64,000 bases of DNA from Synergistaceae bacterium UBA1037 (GCA_002316795.1 DCEE01000059.1:40749-104748), one strand, 5' to 3'. Counted from the first letter of the stretch, positions 1 to 9,118 are shown. The notes: generated by a model from the sequence alone, not told the origin. Made by a program: numbers and translations.

Positions 1-276
1 TACGGCGAGGTGCACATAGAGCCCGAGGCAATTGAAGAGCTGGTCACATTTATTGCCGGGAGGACCTCACAGGTCGCCAAAGTAGTTGAAGTCAGTGCAA
101 GCCCGGAGAACGAAGAAAGCCTTTCAATAACGATCAAGATCGCGGCAAGCCTGGGTGAAAAGAATTTCATCTCGCTCGCAACTCTTGTTAAGGAGAGGAC
201 TGCTGTAAGCGTTAGGTATTTCACCGGGCTCAACGTCAAAAATGTCGATGTGATAATAACAGAGGTGATCATCTGA
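1..276 (+). CDS. Asp23/Gls24-family protein, C-terminal part (cut by window edge)
   Basis: The frame is open from base 1 and reads YGEVHIEPEAIEELV, which matches the start of the Asp23/Gls24 (DUF322) domain, so the true start lies upstream. About 91 residues are visible: the opening helix, then alternating strands ending in NVDVIITEVII, the usual finish of the domain. Members are small proteins linked to envelope stress or to fatty-acid and cell-wall gene clusters, and their biochemical role is not settled. The stop shares a base with the next start (TGATG), implying translational coupling to the uracil-DNA glycosylase. A GTG at 10 could serve as a start but would remove the conserved YGE. 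Confidence 0.7.
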   Translation, partial: YGEVHIEPEAIEELVTFIAGRTSQVAKVVEVSASPENEESLSITIKIAASLGEKNFISLATLVKERTAVSVRYFTGLNVKNVDVIITEVII

Positions 277-935
277 TGGAACATCCGAAAAGGATCCCGA
301 ACCTCTCGCCCGAAGGAGAGGATAAAGCGCGGAAAGCCCTCTGGGAAAAGGCCAGGGAAACGGCGCTGTCATGCAGGGCCTGCCCCCTGTCTGCTGCCAG
401 GACGAACGTCGTCTTCGGCGAAGGAAACGAACGGAGCAGGCTCATGTTCATCGGAGAAGGCCCGGGAGCGGATGAAGATGCTCAGGGGCTTCCCTTCGTC
501 GGAAGGGCCGGACAGCTTTTGACCCAGATCCTCACTGCCGGAGGGATAGACAGAAAGGATGTCTACATCACCAACATAGTGAAGTGCAGGCCGCCCGAAA
601 ACAGGGTGCCCACCCCCGAGGAGACGATAGTCTGCGATCAGCATCTGCAGACACAGATCATGCTTATAGACCCCGCCCTTATAATCCTGCTTGGGAATAC
701 CCCTACAAGGTGGATACTCAAGACGAACGAGGGCATAACCAAAATCAGGGGCATGTGGTTCAACTGGAGGGGCATCGCAGTTATGCCCATGTTCCACCCA
801 AGTTACCTTCTGAGGAACGCATCTTCCAAAGAGGGGAGCCCAAAACACCTCACGTGGATCGACATACAGGAAGTTAAAAGAGCTTGGGATATCGTCAGGG
901 AGACAGGCAGCATAAGCCACATCAAATTCGGGTAG
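276..935 (+). CDS. udg: Uracil-DNA glycosylase, family 4 (Fe-S type)
   Basis: This enzyme removes uracil from DNA by cleaving the glycosidic bond, starting base-excision repair of deaminated cytosine. Visible signatures are the active-site loop GEGPGADED (about residues 60-68), the second motif MFHPSYLLRN near residue 170, and four cysteines at 33, 36, 104 and 120 spaced as in family-4 enzymes, where they bind a [4Fe-4S] cluster. The 219-residue length is normal. The start overlaps the preceding stop by one base. Family 4 is common in thermophiles and in anaerobes. The annotation of activity rests on motif identity, which is strong. Confidence 0.93.
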   Translation: MEHPKRIPNLSPEGEDKARKALWEKARETALSCRACPLSAARTNVVFGEGNERSRLMFIGEGPGADEDAQGLPFVGRAGQLLTQILTAGGIDRKDVYITNIVKCRPPENRVPTPEETIVCDQHLQTQIMLIDPALIILLGNTPTRWILKTNEGITKIRGMWFNWRGIAVMPMFHPSYLLRNASSKEGSPKHLTWIDIQEVKRAWDIVRETGSISHIKFG

Positions 936-941
936 GAAAAG

Positions 942-1631
942 ATGGAAGATAAAAGACTGGAGCACGTAGGGATAATAATGGACGGAAACCGCCGCTGGGC
1001 AAGATCCCGGGGACTTCCCGCGATACTTGGACACAGGGAGGGGGTAAAGGCCGTCGAGAGAACTCTCACAGCAGCGAAAGAGCTTGGAATACCCTGCGTA
1101 TCCCTTTACGCCTTTTCAACTGAGAACTGGAAGAGGCCAAAAGCTGAAGTGCTGGGCCTTATGGGACTGCTCAAATACTACATGAAACTTAAGCTTGAAG
1201 AGCTCAACAGGGAAAATGCAAGGGTCAGGTTCGCGGGCAACCTCTCTGCCCTTTCTGAGGATATCAGGGAAATACTTTCGGATGCAGAAGAAAAGACGAG
1301 GAACAACGATTCGATGCAGCTGGTAGTATGCCTGAATTACGGCGGAAGACAGGAGATACTGGACGCCGTCAGCCGGATGATCGAAGAGGGGGTCTCGCAG
1401 CCCGTCACCGAAGAGGTCTTCCGCAAATATCTCTACCTGCCGGACATCCCGGACCCGGACCTCCTGATAAGGACCAGCGGAGAACTGAGGATGAGCAATT
1501 TCTGGCTTTGGCAGGGAAGCTACAGCGAATATTATTTTACTGATAAATTTTGGCCCGACTTCGGCAGACAGGATCTTGAAATGGCTGTAGCCGACTTCTA
1601 CAGGAGGGAAAGAAGATATGGCAAATCATAA
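942..1631 (+). CDS. uppS: Undecaprenyl diphosphate synthase (cis-prenyltransferase)
   Basis: UppS condenses eight isopentenyl diphosphates onto farnesyl diphosphate in cis to make the C55 carrier for peptidoglycan and surface polysaccharide. The N-terminus HVGIIMDGNRRWA carries the catalytic aspartate at residue 14 and the P-loop-like GNRRW. The FSTENW motif (about residue 61) and the C-terminal RTSGELRMSNFWLWQ and ELYF-like YSEYYF stretches are also present. At 229 residues it is full length. It starts six bases after udg and its end overlaps cdsA by 14 bases, so the two are translationally linked; the uppS-cdsA-dxr-rseP order is widely conserved in bacteria. Confidence 0.96.
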   Translation: MEDKRLEHVGIIMDGNRRWARSRGLPAILGHREGVKAVERTLTAAKELGIPCVSLYAFSTENWKRPKAEVLGLMGLLKYYMKLKLEELNRENARVRFAGNLSALSEDIREILSDAEEKTRNNDSMQLVVCLNYGGRQEILDAVSRMIEEGVSQPVTEEVFRKYLYLPDIPDPDLLIRTSGELRMSNFWLWQGSYSEYYFTDKFWPDFGRQDLEMAVADFYRRERRYGKS

Positions 1632-2448
1632 TAATTTTCTGTCATCGATACCAGATCTGCCACTGAGAGCTTTCAGCAGCATCTTCATAGTACTTATAAT
1701 ACTGGGCGGGATAATAAAGGGCGGACATTTCTGGAACTCGGTGGTCTTTATAGTTGCCATGCTCTCGCTCTGGGAATTCTACAGGCTTCTTTCCACAAAG
1801 CATGACATTTCGCCCTGGCTGATAATGCTCTCGGGAGCCTTCATACTGATCGGAGCCTCTTCAGAAATGAGCCTTACAGCTATACTATGCTCGATCTCTG
1901 CAATAGTCTTCGTTGCGCTTTTTCTTGAGGTGGTGCGGCGTCAGGTCAGCGGAGAGAGCTTTGCCCTTGAAAATATGGGAGCTACGATAGTCGGCATCGC
2001 ATATGTAATCCTCCCCTGGTCCTTCATGATAATCATCCGATCCAGGGAGCTGGGATCGCTCTTTTTGATGACCCTCTTCTTCTGTACCTGGAGCTGCGAC
2101 GTGGCGGCCTATATCGTAGGGAGCCGTCTCGGGAGAAATCTGCTCTGTGAGAGGATCAGCCCAAAAAAGACCTGGGAAGGGTTCTTCGGCGGAGCTGCCG
2201 CAAGCCTGGTATGCGGAGGATTTCTGGCCCTCATATTCTCATTCCCGCCCCTTCCCCTTCTTTTGATGGGACTCCTTTGCGGGATCGCGGGGCAGCTGGG
2301 CGATCTGGGAGAATCCGTTTTGAAGAGGGAAGCGAAGGTCAAGGACACAGGATCATTGATCCCCGGACACGGCGGACTTTTGGACAGGTTCGACAGCATC
2401 CTTGTCAACGGGACCCTGGCTTTCGTAATATTTGAACTGATAGGCTGA
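1618..2448 (+). CDS. cdsA: Phosphatidate cytidylyltransferase (CDP-diglyceride synthase)
   Basis: CdsA is an integral membrane enzyme that makes CDP-diacylglycerol from phosphatidate and CTP, the branch point for phospholipids. The hydrophobic protein shows roughly seven to eight membrane segments and the full CDS signature at residues 233-260 (S-x-x-K-R ... K-D ... P-G-H-G-G-x-x-D-R-F-D), which holds the metal-binding aspartates. The start, ATGGCAAATC, lies inside uppS with AGGAGGGAAAG upstream, giving 276 residues. No alternative function fits the signature. Confidence 0.95.
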   Translation: MANHNNFLSSIPDLPLRAFSSIFIVLIILGGIIKGGHFWNSVVFIVAMLSLWEFYRLLSTKHDISPWLIMLSGAFILIGASSEMSLTAILCSISAIVFVALFLEVVRRQVSGESFALENMGATIVGIAYVILPWSFMIIIRSRELGSLFLMTLFFCTWSCDVAAYIVGSRLGRNLLCERISPKKTWEGFFGGAAASLVCGGFLALIFSFPPLPLLLMGLLCGIAGQLGDLGESVLKREAKVKDTGSLIPGHGGLLDRFDSILVNGTLAFVIFELIG

Positions 2449-2452
2449 AACG

Positions 2453-3622
2453 GTGAGTAATTTACCAAAGATCAGAGTCGCTGTCATAGGTGCGACGGGG
2501 AGCGTAGGCGAGGCAGTTTTAGATATTTGCGGACGTTTCCCGGAGCGATTTGAGATAGTAGCTTTAGCTGCAAAAAGCAATGAAGCAAAGCTGACAGAAC
2601 TTGCTTCGGTCCACAAGGCCAGGACTCTTTGCCTCACTGAACCGCATGCGGCCGCCTTCAAAGCTGACGGATACAATTGCCTCACCGGCATTGACGCGCT
2701 TTCCCTTATTGCATCGGATCCCGACATAGACCACGTCGTATTCGCATCATCCGGAGTGACTGCGATAAAGGCCCTTCAGACCGCTCTCAGAGAGGACAAG
2801 GATGTTTCGCTGGCAAACAAGGAGAGCATCGTCGTCGCAGGTCCGTGGGTAATGCCGCTTATTAAGCGGAAAGACCAGCTGAGACCTGTGGACAGCGAAC
2901 ACAGCGCTGTCTGGCAGTGCCTCAGGGAAGACAAGAAGCCTGAAATAAAAAAGATATGGATTACCGCATCCGGAGGCCCTTTCAGGGACCACACCAGAGA
3001 GATGCTTGAAAAAGTAACGCCTGAAGAGACTCTTTCACACCCTGTCTGGAAAATGGGCCCGAAAATCACGGTCGACAGTGCTACGCTTATGAACAAAGGC
3101 ATCGAGTGCATCGAAGCCATGCAGCTTTTCGGCCTTCCTGCAGAAAAGGTCAGCGCACTCATACATCCCAGATCACAGGTACACGGTGTGGTCCTCTTCT
3201 TTGACGGAACGATGAAAATGCTCGTCTCGCCTCCGGATATGCGCCTCCCGGCCGCAGCAGCCCTTGCCTGGCCCGACAGGCTTGACCTGGTCAGTTCAGG
3301 TCTTGGCTTTATAGATCCGGAAAAGTGGGATCTTTCCTTTCGGGAAATTGACGGTTCCCTTTTTCCATGTTTTGGTATAGCCTGCAGGGCAGGAGAGATG
3401 GGGGGAGCTTACCCCTCCCTGCTTGTGGGAGCCGATGAAGCTGCGGTCAGTGCGTTCCTTGAGGGAATGATCCCCTTCACCGCGATACCGAAAATAATCG
3501 AAGAGACTCTCTCCGGATCCAGGTCGGGCCCCCCCGCATCGCTGGATGAGGCTGTCAGCCTGGTCGGCGAAGGGGAAGCAGCGGCGTGGAGGCTATGCAA
3601 AAACTGGAGGAATGGCAATTGA
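2453..3622 (+). CDS. dxr: 1-deoxy-D-xylulose 5-phosphate reductoisomerase
   Basis: Dxr (IspC) converts 1-deoxy-D-xylulose 5-phosphate to 2-C-methyl-D-erythritol 4-phosphate with NADPH, the committed MEP step. The N-terminal nucleotide-binding loop GATGSVG spans residues 13-19; the NKES segment, the metal and substrate region (VDSEHSA, ASGGPFRD) and MNKGIECIEA follow in order. The 389-residue length is typical. It begins with GTG four bases after cdsA. Its 3' end overlaps the next gene. dxs, the enzyme before it in the pathway, is at 32040 and ispG at 4683, so this organism uses the MEP route. Confidence 0.96.
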   Translation: MSNLPKIRVAVIGATGSVGEAVLDICGRFPERFEIVALAAKSNEAKLTELASVHKARTLCLTEPHAAAFKADGYNCLTGIDALSLIASDPDIDHVVFASSGVTAIKALQTALREDKDVSLANKESIVVAGPWVMPLIKRKDQLRPVDSEHSAVWQCLREDKKPEIKKIWITASGGPFRDHTREMLEKVTPEETLSHPVWKMGPKITVDSATLMNKGIECIEAMQLFGLPAEKVSALIHPRSQVHGVVLFFDGTMKMLVSPPDMRLPAAAALAWPDRLDLVSSGLGFIDPEKWDLSFREIDGSLFPCFGIACRAGEMGGAYPSLLVGADEAAVSAFLEGMIPFTAIPKIIEETLSGSRSGPPASLDEAVSLVGEGEAAAWRLCKNWRNGN

Positions 3623-4665
3623 TAAGTCTCGTTTCTTTTCTGATAGTAATTTCCATCTGTGTAATTTCCCATGAAGGGGGACATTACCTCTCCGCCCGCT
3701 GGAGGAACGTCCTCATACATGAATTTTCATTTGGTATGGGACCCTCGCTCTGGAGCAGGCAAAAGGGCGAGACTCTCTGGTCGCTCAGGGCTTTCCCGAT
3801 AGGCGGGTTCGTCAAGCTCGAGGGAGAGGACTCTTCGGAAGAAGATCCAAAGCCTGAAGGTTACGACCCTGCCCGCTCACTCTCATCAAAAAAACCATGG
3901 GAGAGACTCCTGGTGCTCGCCTCCGGTGCGACCGTAAACCTTATACTGGCATGGCTTCTCACTGCCGCCCTTCTTGCCGGACACGGAATAATGGATCTTG
4001 ACAGGCCTCTAGTAGGGAAAGTAATGGAAGGCACACCAGCCTTTTCTGCCGGGATACAGCCAGGGGACGTTATAAAATCTATAAACGGCAAAGAGCTGAA
4101 CAAATGGTCTGATATCAGGGAAACTATACAGGACAAGGATGTGACCGACGACATTTTCCAAATAACGCTCCAGAGGGGCGGCGGAATGATCGGCGTTGAT
4201 GTCGACATCCCCGCCGATCCGGCTCATGGAGGCCGTCTTCTTGGTGTCCAGCCTGGAAGAATAACATATCCCATACATACCGCGCTCCGAAAAAGCCTTG
4301 GGTATTCCTGGGACATGGGCGTAGAGATACTCAAAGGCCTCTGGATGGTGCTTACAAGAAAAGTTCAGTCTGATGTTGTCGGTCCCGTAGGCATAGCAGT
4401 GATGGCCGGTGATGCCCTCAAGCAGGGGATATGGTCCTTTATCGCATTCCTGGGAGTGATAAACCTGCACCTGGGGCTGCTGAACCTTCTGCCTTTCCCT
4501 GCCCTCGACGGGGGGAGGATAATTTTCATACTTGCAGAGATGGCAACAGGAAAGAAAGTCCCGGAAAAATGGGAGGCGCTGATCCACTATGGCGGGTTCA
4601 TGATCCTCATCTCCCTCATCATACTGGTCACCGGAAAAGACATCATCAGGCTCTTTTTCAGGTAG
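3619..4665 (+). CDS. rseP: Site-2 intramembrane zinc metalloprotease, RseP/RasP type
   Basis: This membrane-embedded protease cleaves transmembrane segments of anti-sigma factors or leftover signal peptides. With the chosen start the zinc motif HEGGH falls at residues 18-22 inside the first membrane helix, a single PDZ domain occupies roughly residues 115-200 (GTPAFSAGIQPGDVIKSINGKEL), and the third zinc ligand lies in the C-terminal PALDGGR motif. I chose TTG at 3619 because GGAGGA sits seven bases upstream and the codon overlaps the dxr stop (TTGA); a GTG at 3586 or ATG at 3595 would add 11 or 8 residues without a good ribosome site. Confidence 0.93.
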   Translation: MISLVSFLIVISICVISHEGGHYLSARWRNVLIHEFSFGMGPSLWSRQKGETLWSLRAFPIGGFVKLEGEDSSEEDPKPEGYDPARSLSSKKPWERLLVLASGATVNLILAWLLTAALLAGHGIMDLDRPLVGKVMEGTPAFSAGIQPGDVIKSINGKELNKWSDIRETIQDKDVTDDIFQITLQRGGGMIGVDVDIPADPAHGGRLLGVQPGRITYPIHTALRKSLGYSWDMGVEILKGLWMVLTRKVQSDVVGPVGIAVMAGDALKQGIWSFIAFLGVINLHLGLLNLLPFPALDGGRIIFILAEMATGKKVPEKWEALIHYGGFMILISLIILVTGKDIIRLFFR

Positions 4666-4682
4666 AGAGGCGGCAGAGACCT

Positions 4683-5729
4683 ATGGGAAGCAGGGAAAGT
4701 GTTGAGATCAAAGGACTTTCAATAGGCGGCAATTCACCCGTGCGCGTCGAGAGCATGATCAAGACACCGCTTTCCGACACAGACGGCTGTGCTGATGAGT
4801 GCGCGGCGCTGGCGAGTGAAGGATGCGAGCTTATAAGGGTATCGCTGCCCGAGCTCGGCCTTGCACCAAACATGAAGGCCCTGAATGAAAGATCGCCTGT
4901 GCCGCTGATGGCTGATATCCATTTCAACCACAGGCTCGCCATAGCCGCCCTCGGATCAGGCTGCGCCTCCATCCGGATAAATCCGGGAAACATGAGCGAC
5001 AAAAAGGGAATTGAAGATGTTATCCGCCTGGCACATGAGATGAGTGCCGTGATCAGGATAGGAGCAAACGGAGGATCCATCAGCGGGGCACAGCTGGAAC
5101 ACGCCAAAGGCGACAGGGCTGCTGCCCTCGCTTACGCAGTAGAAGAACAGGTCAGGATACTTCTCGATAACTCTTTTGAAAATATTATCATCTCCGCAAA
5201 ATCAAGCTCGGTAACGGAAACAGTGCGGGCAAACTCCATCCTTTCACAGAAATTTCCCTTCCCGCTGCATATCGGCATTACAGAGGCCGGAAGCGGAACT
5301 TCGGGAATAGTAAAAGGTGCGGCCGGGATATCCCTGATGCTTGCTCAGGGGATCGGTGACACCATCAGGGTAAGTCTGACAGGTCCCTCTATAGATGAGG
5401 TCAGGGTGGGCTACAGCATACTCCGCGCGCTCGAGATCAGGCAGAAAGGCTGCAGCATCATCAGCTGTCCTACCTGCGGACGCAGAAGGATGGACGTCGT
5501 GCGGCTTGTCGAGGAAGTCACCTCACTTCTGCCCGAAGACATAAAGGACGGAACTACGATAGCTGTCATGGGGTGCGAGGTCAACGGCCCCAGAGAGGCT
5601 GCGGGAGCCGATCTCGGCATAGCGGGGACTCCCGATGGATTCGTACTTTTCAGAAAAGGAGTGCCGGTCTGCAATGATACTGCCGAAAACCTTAAGAAAC
5701 GCCTTATCGAAGAGATCGGACGCCTCTGA
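4683..5729 (+). CDS. ispG: 4-hydroxy-3-methylbut-2-en-1-yl diphosphate synthase
   Basis: IspG (GcpE) reductively opens methylerythritol cyclodiphosphate to HMBPP using a [4Fe-4S] cluster. The TIM-barrel part (PLMADIHFNHRLA, IRINPGN) is followed by the ferredoxin-like part with cluster ligands Cys262, Cys265, Cys298 and Glu305 (SCPTCGR, MGCEVNGPRE); their spacing matches characterised IspG. Length is 348 residues. The frame stays open back to 4431 inside rseP, but the ATG at 4683, 17 bases after the rseP stop, begins the conserved N-terminus (REQVEIKG-like RESVEIKGLSIGG). Confidence 0.95.
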   Translation: MGSRESVEIKGLSIGGNSPVRVESMIKTPLSDTDGCADECAALASEGCELIRVSLPELGLAPNMKALNERSPVPLMADIHFNHRLAIAALGSGCASIRINPGNMSDKKGIEDVIRLAHEMSAVIRIGANGGSISGAQLEHAKGDRAAALAYAVEEQVRILLDNSFENIIISAKSSSVTETVRANSILSQKFPFPLHIGITEAGSGTSGIVKGAAGISLMLAQGIGDTIRVSLTGPSIDEVRVGYSILRALEIRQKGCSIISCPTCGRRRMDVVRLVEEVTSLLPEDIKDGTTIAVMGCEVNGPREAAGADLGIAGTPDGFVLFRKGVPVCNDTAENLKKRLIEEIGRL

Positions 5730-5803
5730 TCGCTTATATGCAGAACTTTGATCATCATTACAATAATTTGAACTTGCCACCCCTTTAAGTTGATTTTTGT
5801 TTG

Positions 5804-5812
5804 TGATATAAT
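5804..5812 (+). promoter_or_regulatory. Extended -10 promoter candidate for arcA
   Basis: TGATATAAT is a perfect extended -10 element in the 219-base AT-rich gap between ispG and arcA. The hexamer 17 bases upstream (TTTAAG at 5784-5789) is a poor -35, as expected for extended -10 promoters. The start would be near 5819, leaving about 130 bases of leader before the arcA ATG. I saw no clear terminator for ispG in this gap. Confidence 0.5.
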
Positions 5813-5948
5813 TTTTTAGCGGAGAATACGTTCTTTACAGCCATTCCTATTTTGCATCATATATTTACCCAATACCCGATTACAGCCATATTTTTTTAAG
5901 TTAAGCGACATTGCTTCAATTTATAAAAATTTATTGGGGGGTGTAATA

Positions 5949-7187
5949 ATGTGCCAAGATAAACCATTCTGTGTTTTTTCTGAAACCGGACCGCTTAAAC
6001 AGGTAATGCTCCATCGGCCCGGAAATGAACTCAACAGGCTTACCATCAATAATATGAGTGACCTGCTCTTCGATGATCTGATATGGCTTGAGCAGGCCCA
6101 GCGGGAACACGACGACTTTGCCGACATACTCCGACGAGAAGGATGCGAAGTACTGTATTTCAGCGAATGTCTGGCTGATGTCCTCGAAGACAAGGAAGTA
6201 AGGGAATCACTGATCAAATCAGTTTTTATGCTTGAATGTCTAGACCGGCACCTTTCAGAAGGGCTAACCGAAATCTTTATGGATCTCCCCTCCGCAGAAC
6301 TCTCATCTCACCTCATAAGCGGCTACAGCAAAGAAGAGGCTTCGAAATTATTCAAATCATCCTTAAGTCTTATTTCTAAAGTTGAAAACGGAGGGGATTT
6401 CGTGATCCACCCCATCCCCAATCTTTATTTCCAGAGAGACCCCGCGATCACCGTCGGATGCGGCATAGTCATCGGGCAGATGACCTACGAAGTGAGAAGG
6501 AGAGAACCTCTCTACTGGAAATACATAACCAACAACCATCCAAGATTCAAGGGAGTCAATGTCATTTTTGGCGATGCTCCCGATGAGATATGGCCTCATA
6601 AAGTCGAGGGAGGGGATCTTCTCGTCCTTTCTGATCATGCAATGGCAATTGGCGTCAGCCAGAGGACGGCTCCTACGACTGTTCAGCGCATAGGAAAAAA
6701 ACTGGCGCTGAACACCCCGATAAGAAAAATATTTGCCTTCGAGATACCGAGGGAACGTTACTGCATGCATCTTGACACTGTTTTTACTATGGTCGATAAG
6801 GACGCTTTCACTATCTTCCCGACCGTGATCAAGGTGCTCAAGGTATGGGAGATGGATTACGACGACAGCGGGACACTCATGTCGGTCAGGCAGGCTCACC
6901 ATTGGAAAGAGGCGATCGCGGCAGAACTTGGCTTCGACAGGATCAGGGTCATCGAAATGAAGGGCAGGGATCAGGCCGAGACAGACAGGGAACAATGGCA
7001 CGACGGCTGCAACACGCTGGCAGTCGCTCCGGGCAAGGTGGTCACTTACAACAGAAACCTTATGTCTAACAGACTGCTGAGGGACAACGGCATCGAAGTG
7101 CTCGAACTTAACGGACCTGAACTCGGAAGGGGCAGGGGAGGGCCAAGATGCATGACGATGCCTCTCAACAGAGGCCCGGTAAAATAG
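5949..7187 (+). CDS. arcA: Arginine deiminase
   Basis: ArcA hydrolyses L-arginine to citrulline and ammonia, the first step of anaerobic arginine fermentation. From the ATG at 5949 (preceded by GGGGGGTG) the protein has 412 residues. The active-site set is complete: Asp164 in FQRDP, Glu220 and Asp223 in EGGD, His274 and Asp276 in HLDTVF, and the nucleophile Cys401 in GGPRCMTMPL near the C-terminus. A TTG at 5934 would add five residues but overlaps the ribosome site. The next gene is the ornithine carbamoyltransferase that uses the citrulline; no carbamate kinase or antiporter is in this window. Confidence 0.96.
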   Translation: MCQDKPFCVFSETGPLKQVMLHRPGNELNRLTINNMSDLLFDDLIWLEQAQREHDDFADILRREGCEVLYFSECLADVLEDKEVRESLIKSVFMLECLDRHLSEGLTEIFMDLPSAELSSHLISGYSKEEASKLFKSSLSLISKVENGGDFVIHPIPNLYFQRDPAITVGCGIVIGQMTYEVRRREPLYWKYITNNHPRFKGVNVIFGDAPDEIWPHKVEGGDLLVLSDHAMAIGVSQRTAPTTVQRIGKKLALNTPIRKIFAFEIPRERYCMHLDTVFTMVDKDAFTIFPTVIKVLKVWEMDYDDSGTLMSVRQAHHWKEAIAAELGFDRIRVIEMKGRDQAETDREQWHDGCNTLAVAPGKVVTYNRNLMSNRLLRDNGIEVLELNGPELGRGRGGPRCMTMPLNRGPVK

Positions 7188-7258
7188 CTGATTTATTTAC
7201 GAGCAAACAGAGTTATATTTTCCGCTAATATTTAACTAAAATTCAAGGAGGAGTTTTC

Positions 7259-8212
7259 ATGGCCATCAATCTTCGCAACAGACATCTGCTTTCACTCAAG
7301 CACCACACTCCGCAGGAGATAGAGTATCTTCTGGATCTGTCAGCGGACCTCAAAAATAAAAAACGCGCGGGAATCAAAGGCGATCTGCTTGCCGGCAAGA
7401 GCGTCGCGCTGATATTTGAAAAGCCCTCCACCCGTACACGCTGTGCCTTCACCGTCGCGGCCATAGATGAGGGAGGACACCCCGAATACCTGGGCAAGAA
7501 CGATATTCAGCTCGGACACAAGGAAGATGTTGCCGACACCGCGAGGGTACTCGGCCGCATGTTCGACGGGATAGAATTCCGCGGATTCAGCCAGAAGGTA
7601 GTCGAAGACCTTGCCAAGTATTCAGGCGTTCCCGTATGGAACGGACTTACAGATGACTACCATCCTACACAGATCCTTGCAGATTTCCTGACTGTACGTG
7701 AAAATTTTGGCAGGCTGAAGGGGATCAAATTTGTCTATGTCGGTGACGGGCGCAATAATATGGCCAACTCCCTTATGATCGGTGCCGCAAAAATGGGGAT
7801 GCATTTTGTGATCGGTGCCCCTGAGTCACTCTTCCCGGATCCGGCGCTTGTAGAAGAGTGCGAAAAGATGGCAGCGGACTGCGAGTCGGGAGCAACGATA
7901 GAGATCACCGACGACCCCAAGGCAGCAGTAAAGGGCGCGGATGTCATCTACACCGACGTATGGGCCTCAATGGGCGAGGAAGCAAAGCTCGCGGAGAGAA
8001 AGGCCATCCTGCAGCCATATCAGGTCAATATGGACCTGATCAGGGCAACCGGCAACGATGATGTAATATTCCTGCACTGCCTCCCAGCAGTAAAAGGATA
8101 TGAGGTGACTGAGGAGGTCTTCGAATCACGCCACGGCAGGCAGTTCGATGAAGCTGAGAACCGCATGCACACCATCAAGGCAGTAATGGTCGCCAGCATA
8201 GGCAACCTGTAG
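7259..8212 (+). CDS. arcB: Ornithine carbamoyltransferase (probably catabolic)
   Basis: This enzyme interconverts citrulline plus phosphate with ornithine plus carbamoyl phosphate. The carbamoyl-phosphate loop STRTR is at residues 57-61, HPTQ at 135-138, the ornithine-side motif near DVWASMGEE, and HCLPA at 273-277. Its 317 residues are typical, and AAGGAGGAG precedes the ATG. Anabolic (argF) and catabolic (arcB) forms share these motifs; its position directly after arginine deiminase, 71 bases away with no visible terminator between them, favours the catabolic direction. That assignment is inference from context. Confidence 0.93.
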   Translation: MAINLRNRHLLSLKHHTPQEIEYLLDLSADLKNKKRAGIKGDLLAGKSVALIFEKPSTRTRCAFTVAAIDEGGHPEYLGKNDIQLGHKEDVADTARVLGRMFDGIEFRGFSQKVVEDLAKYSGVPVWNGLTDDYHPTQILADFLTVRENFGRLKGIKFVYVGDGRNNMANSLMIGAAKMGMHFVIGAPESLFPDPALVEECEKMAADCESGATIEITDDPKAAVKGADVIYTDVWASMGEEAKLAERKAILQPYQVNMDLIRATGNDDVIFLHCLPAVKGYEVTEEVFESRHGRQFDEAENRMHTIKAVMVASIGNL

Positions 8213-8237
8213 TCCTTACTGATTTCCGGAACATCAG

Positions 8238-8274
8238 GCGGAGATCCGGATCCTTTCGGGTCTCCGCTTATTTC
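8238..8274 (+). terminator. Intrinsic terminator after arcB
   Basis: The arms GCGGAGA (8238-8244) and TCTCCGC (8261-8267) pair perfectly, and the inner TCCG/CGGG extends the stem. A modest T-rich tail (TTATTTC) follows. It separates the arginine genes from the nadE promoter 20 bases further on. Confidence 0.6.
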
Positions 8275-8295
8275 TGCCCATTTTGCATTTAGACC

Positions 8296-8324
8296 TTGAT
8301 GCATACTTTATGTTAGAATATAAC
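8296..8324 (+). promoter_or_regulatory. Promoter candidate for nadE
   Basis: TTGATG (8296-8301) and TATAAC (8319-8324) are separated by exactly 17 bases. The predicted start is near 8331, almost at the ATG at 8333, which argues that translation of nadE begins at the downstream TTG (8369) rather than at that ATG. Confidence 0.55.
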
Positions 8325-8368
8325 GCGTCATAATGAACATCCCAAATAACAAAGCGAGGCGTTGCCGC

Positions 8369-9118
8369 TTGTCTATCTACAGAGACACGACCAAAATTGC
8401 AGACTATCTTACCGGGTGGATAAAAGAGCACATTGAAACAGCAGGGGCAAAAGGTGCTGTGCTGGGCATCAGCGGAGGGATAGATTCCGCTGTCCTGACC
8501 GGACTTTTATGCCGTTCGATAGGCAAGGACAGAGTGATGGGCGTTATTATGCCCTGCCACAGCCAGCCCGTTGATGAGGAATACGCTCTTGAGCTGGCCG
8601 CGGCATTCGGCATTAAAACATATAAAGCGGACCTGACAGAGGCCTACGACCGCCTGGTCTCTTCCATAACGGCCAACGGCCTTGAACTTTGCACACTCCC
8701 CGCAGCAAACATAAAGCCAAGGCTGAGGATGACCACGCTATATGCGATCGGGCAGCAGCACGGGTATCTGGTATGCGGCGGCGGCAACAGAGATGAGATA
8801 ATGTACGGATATTTCACCAAGTACGGTGACTCCGGGGTCGATCTCCTGCCTATGTCCGATCTCCTGAAAGGGGAGGTAAAGGCCCTCGCGCTGCACCTGG
8901 GGGTCCCTCCGGACATAATCAAAAGGCCTCCGACCGCAGGGCTCTGGGAGGGGCAGACTGACGAGTGCGAGATGGGCGTCACTTATGAACAGCTGGACAA
9001 TTATCTGGCAACTGGAGTTGCCGAAGATAAAGTAAGAGAAAAAATAGAAAACGCCATGGCAAGGTCGGAACATAAGAGAAAATTCGCGCCTATGGCCAGG
9101 ATACCGAAGGATATATGA
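8369..9118 (+). CDS. nadE: NAD+ synthase, ammonia-dependent
   Basis: NadE amidates nicotinic-acid adenine dinucleotide to NAD+ with ATP and ammonia. The PP-loop SGGIDS lies at residues 35-40 from this start, followed by the family segments LPAANIKPRLRMTTLY and GNRDEIMYGYFTKYGD and the C-terminal PPTAGLWEGQTDE. There is no N-terminal glutaminase (nitrilase) domain, so free ammonia is the donor. I prefer TTG at 8369, with GAGG nine bases upstream and the conserved YRD...IADYL following, over the ATG at 8333, which sits at the predicted transcription start. The ATG would add 12 unconserved residues. Confidence 0.92.
   Translation: MSIYRDTTKIADYLTGWIKEHIETAGAKGAVLGISGGIDSAVLTGLLCRSIGKDRVMGVIMPCHSQPVDEEYALELAAAFGIKTYKADLTEAYDRLVSSITANGLELCTLPAANIKPRLRMTTLYAIGQQHGYLVCGGGNRDEIMYGYFTKYGDSGVDLLPMSDLLKGEVKALALHLGVPPDIIKRPPTAGLWEGQTDECEMGVTYEQLDNYLATGVAEDKVREKIENAMARSEHKRKFAPMARIPKDI

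Noticed and set aside
369-1034. Open frame of 221 codons on the minus strand
   Set aside because: Antisense across udg and uppS, both clear genes; no ribosome site.
4431-4682. Upstream extension of the IspG frame
   Set aside because: It lies inside rseP and encodes no IspG sequence; the conserved N-terminus begins at 4683.
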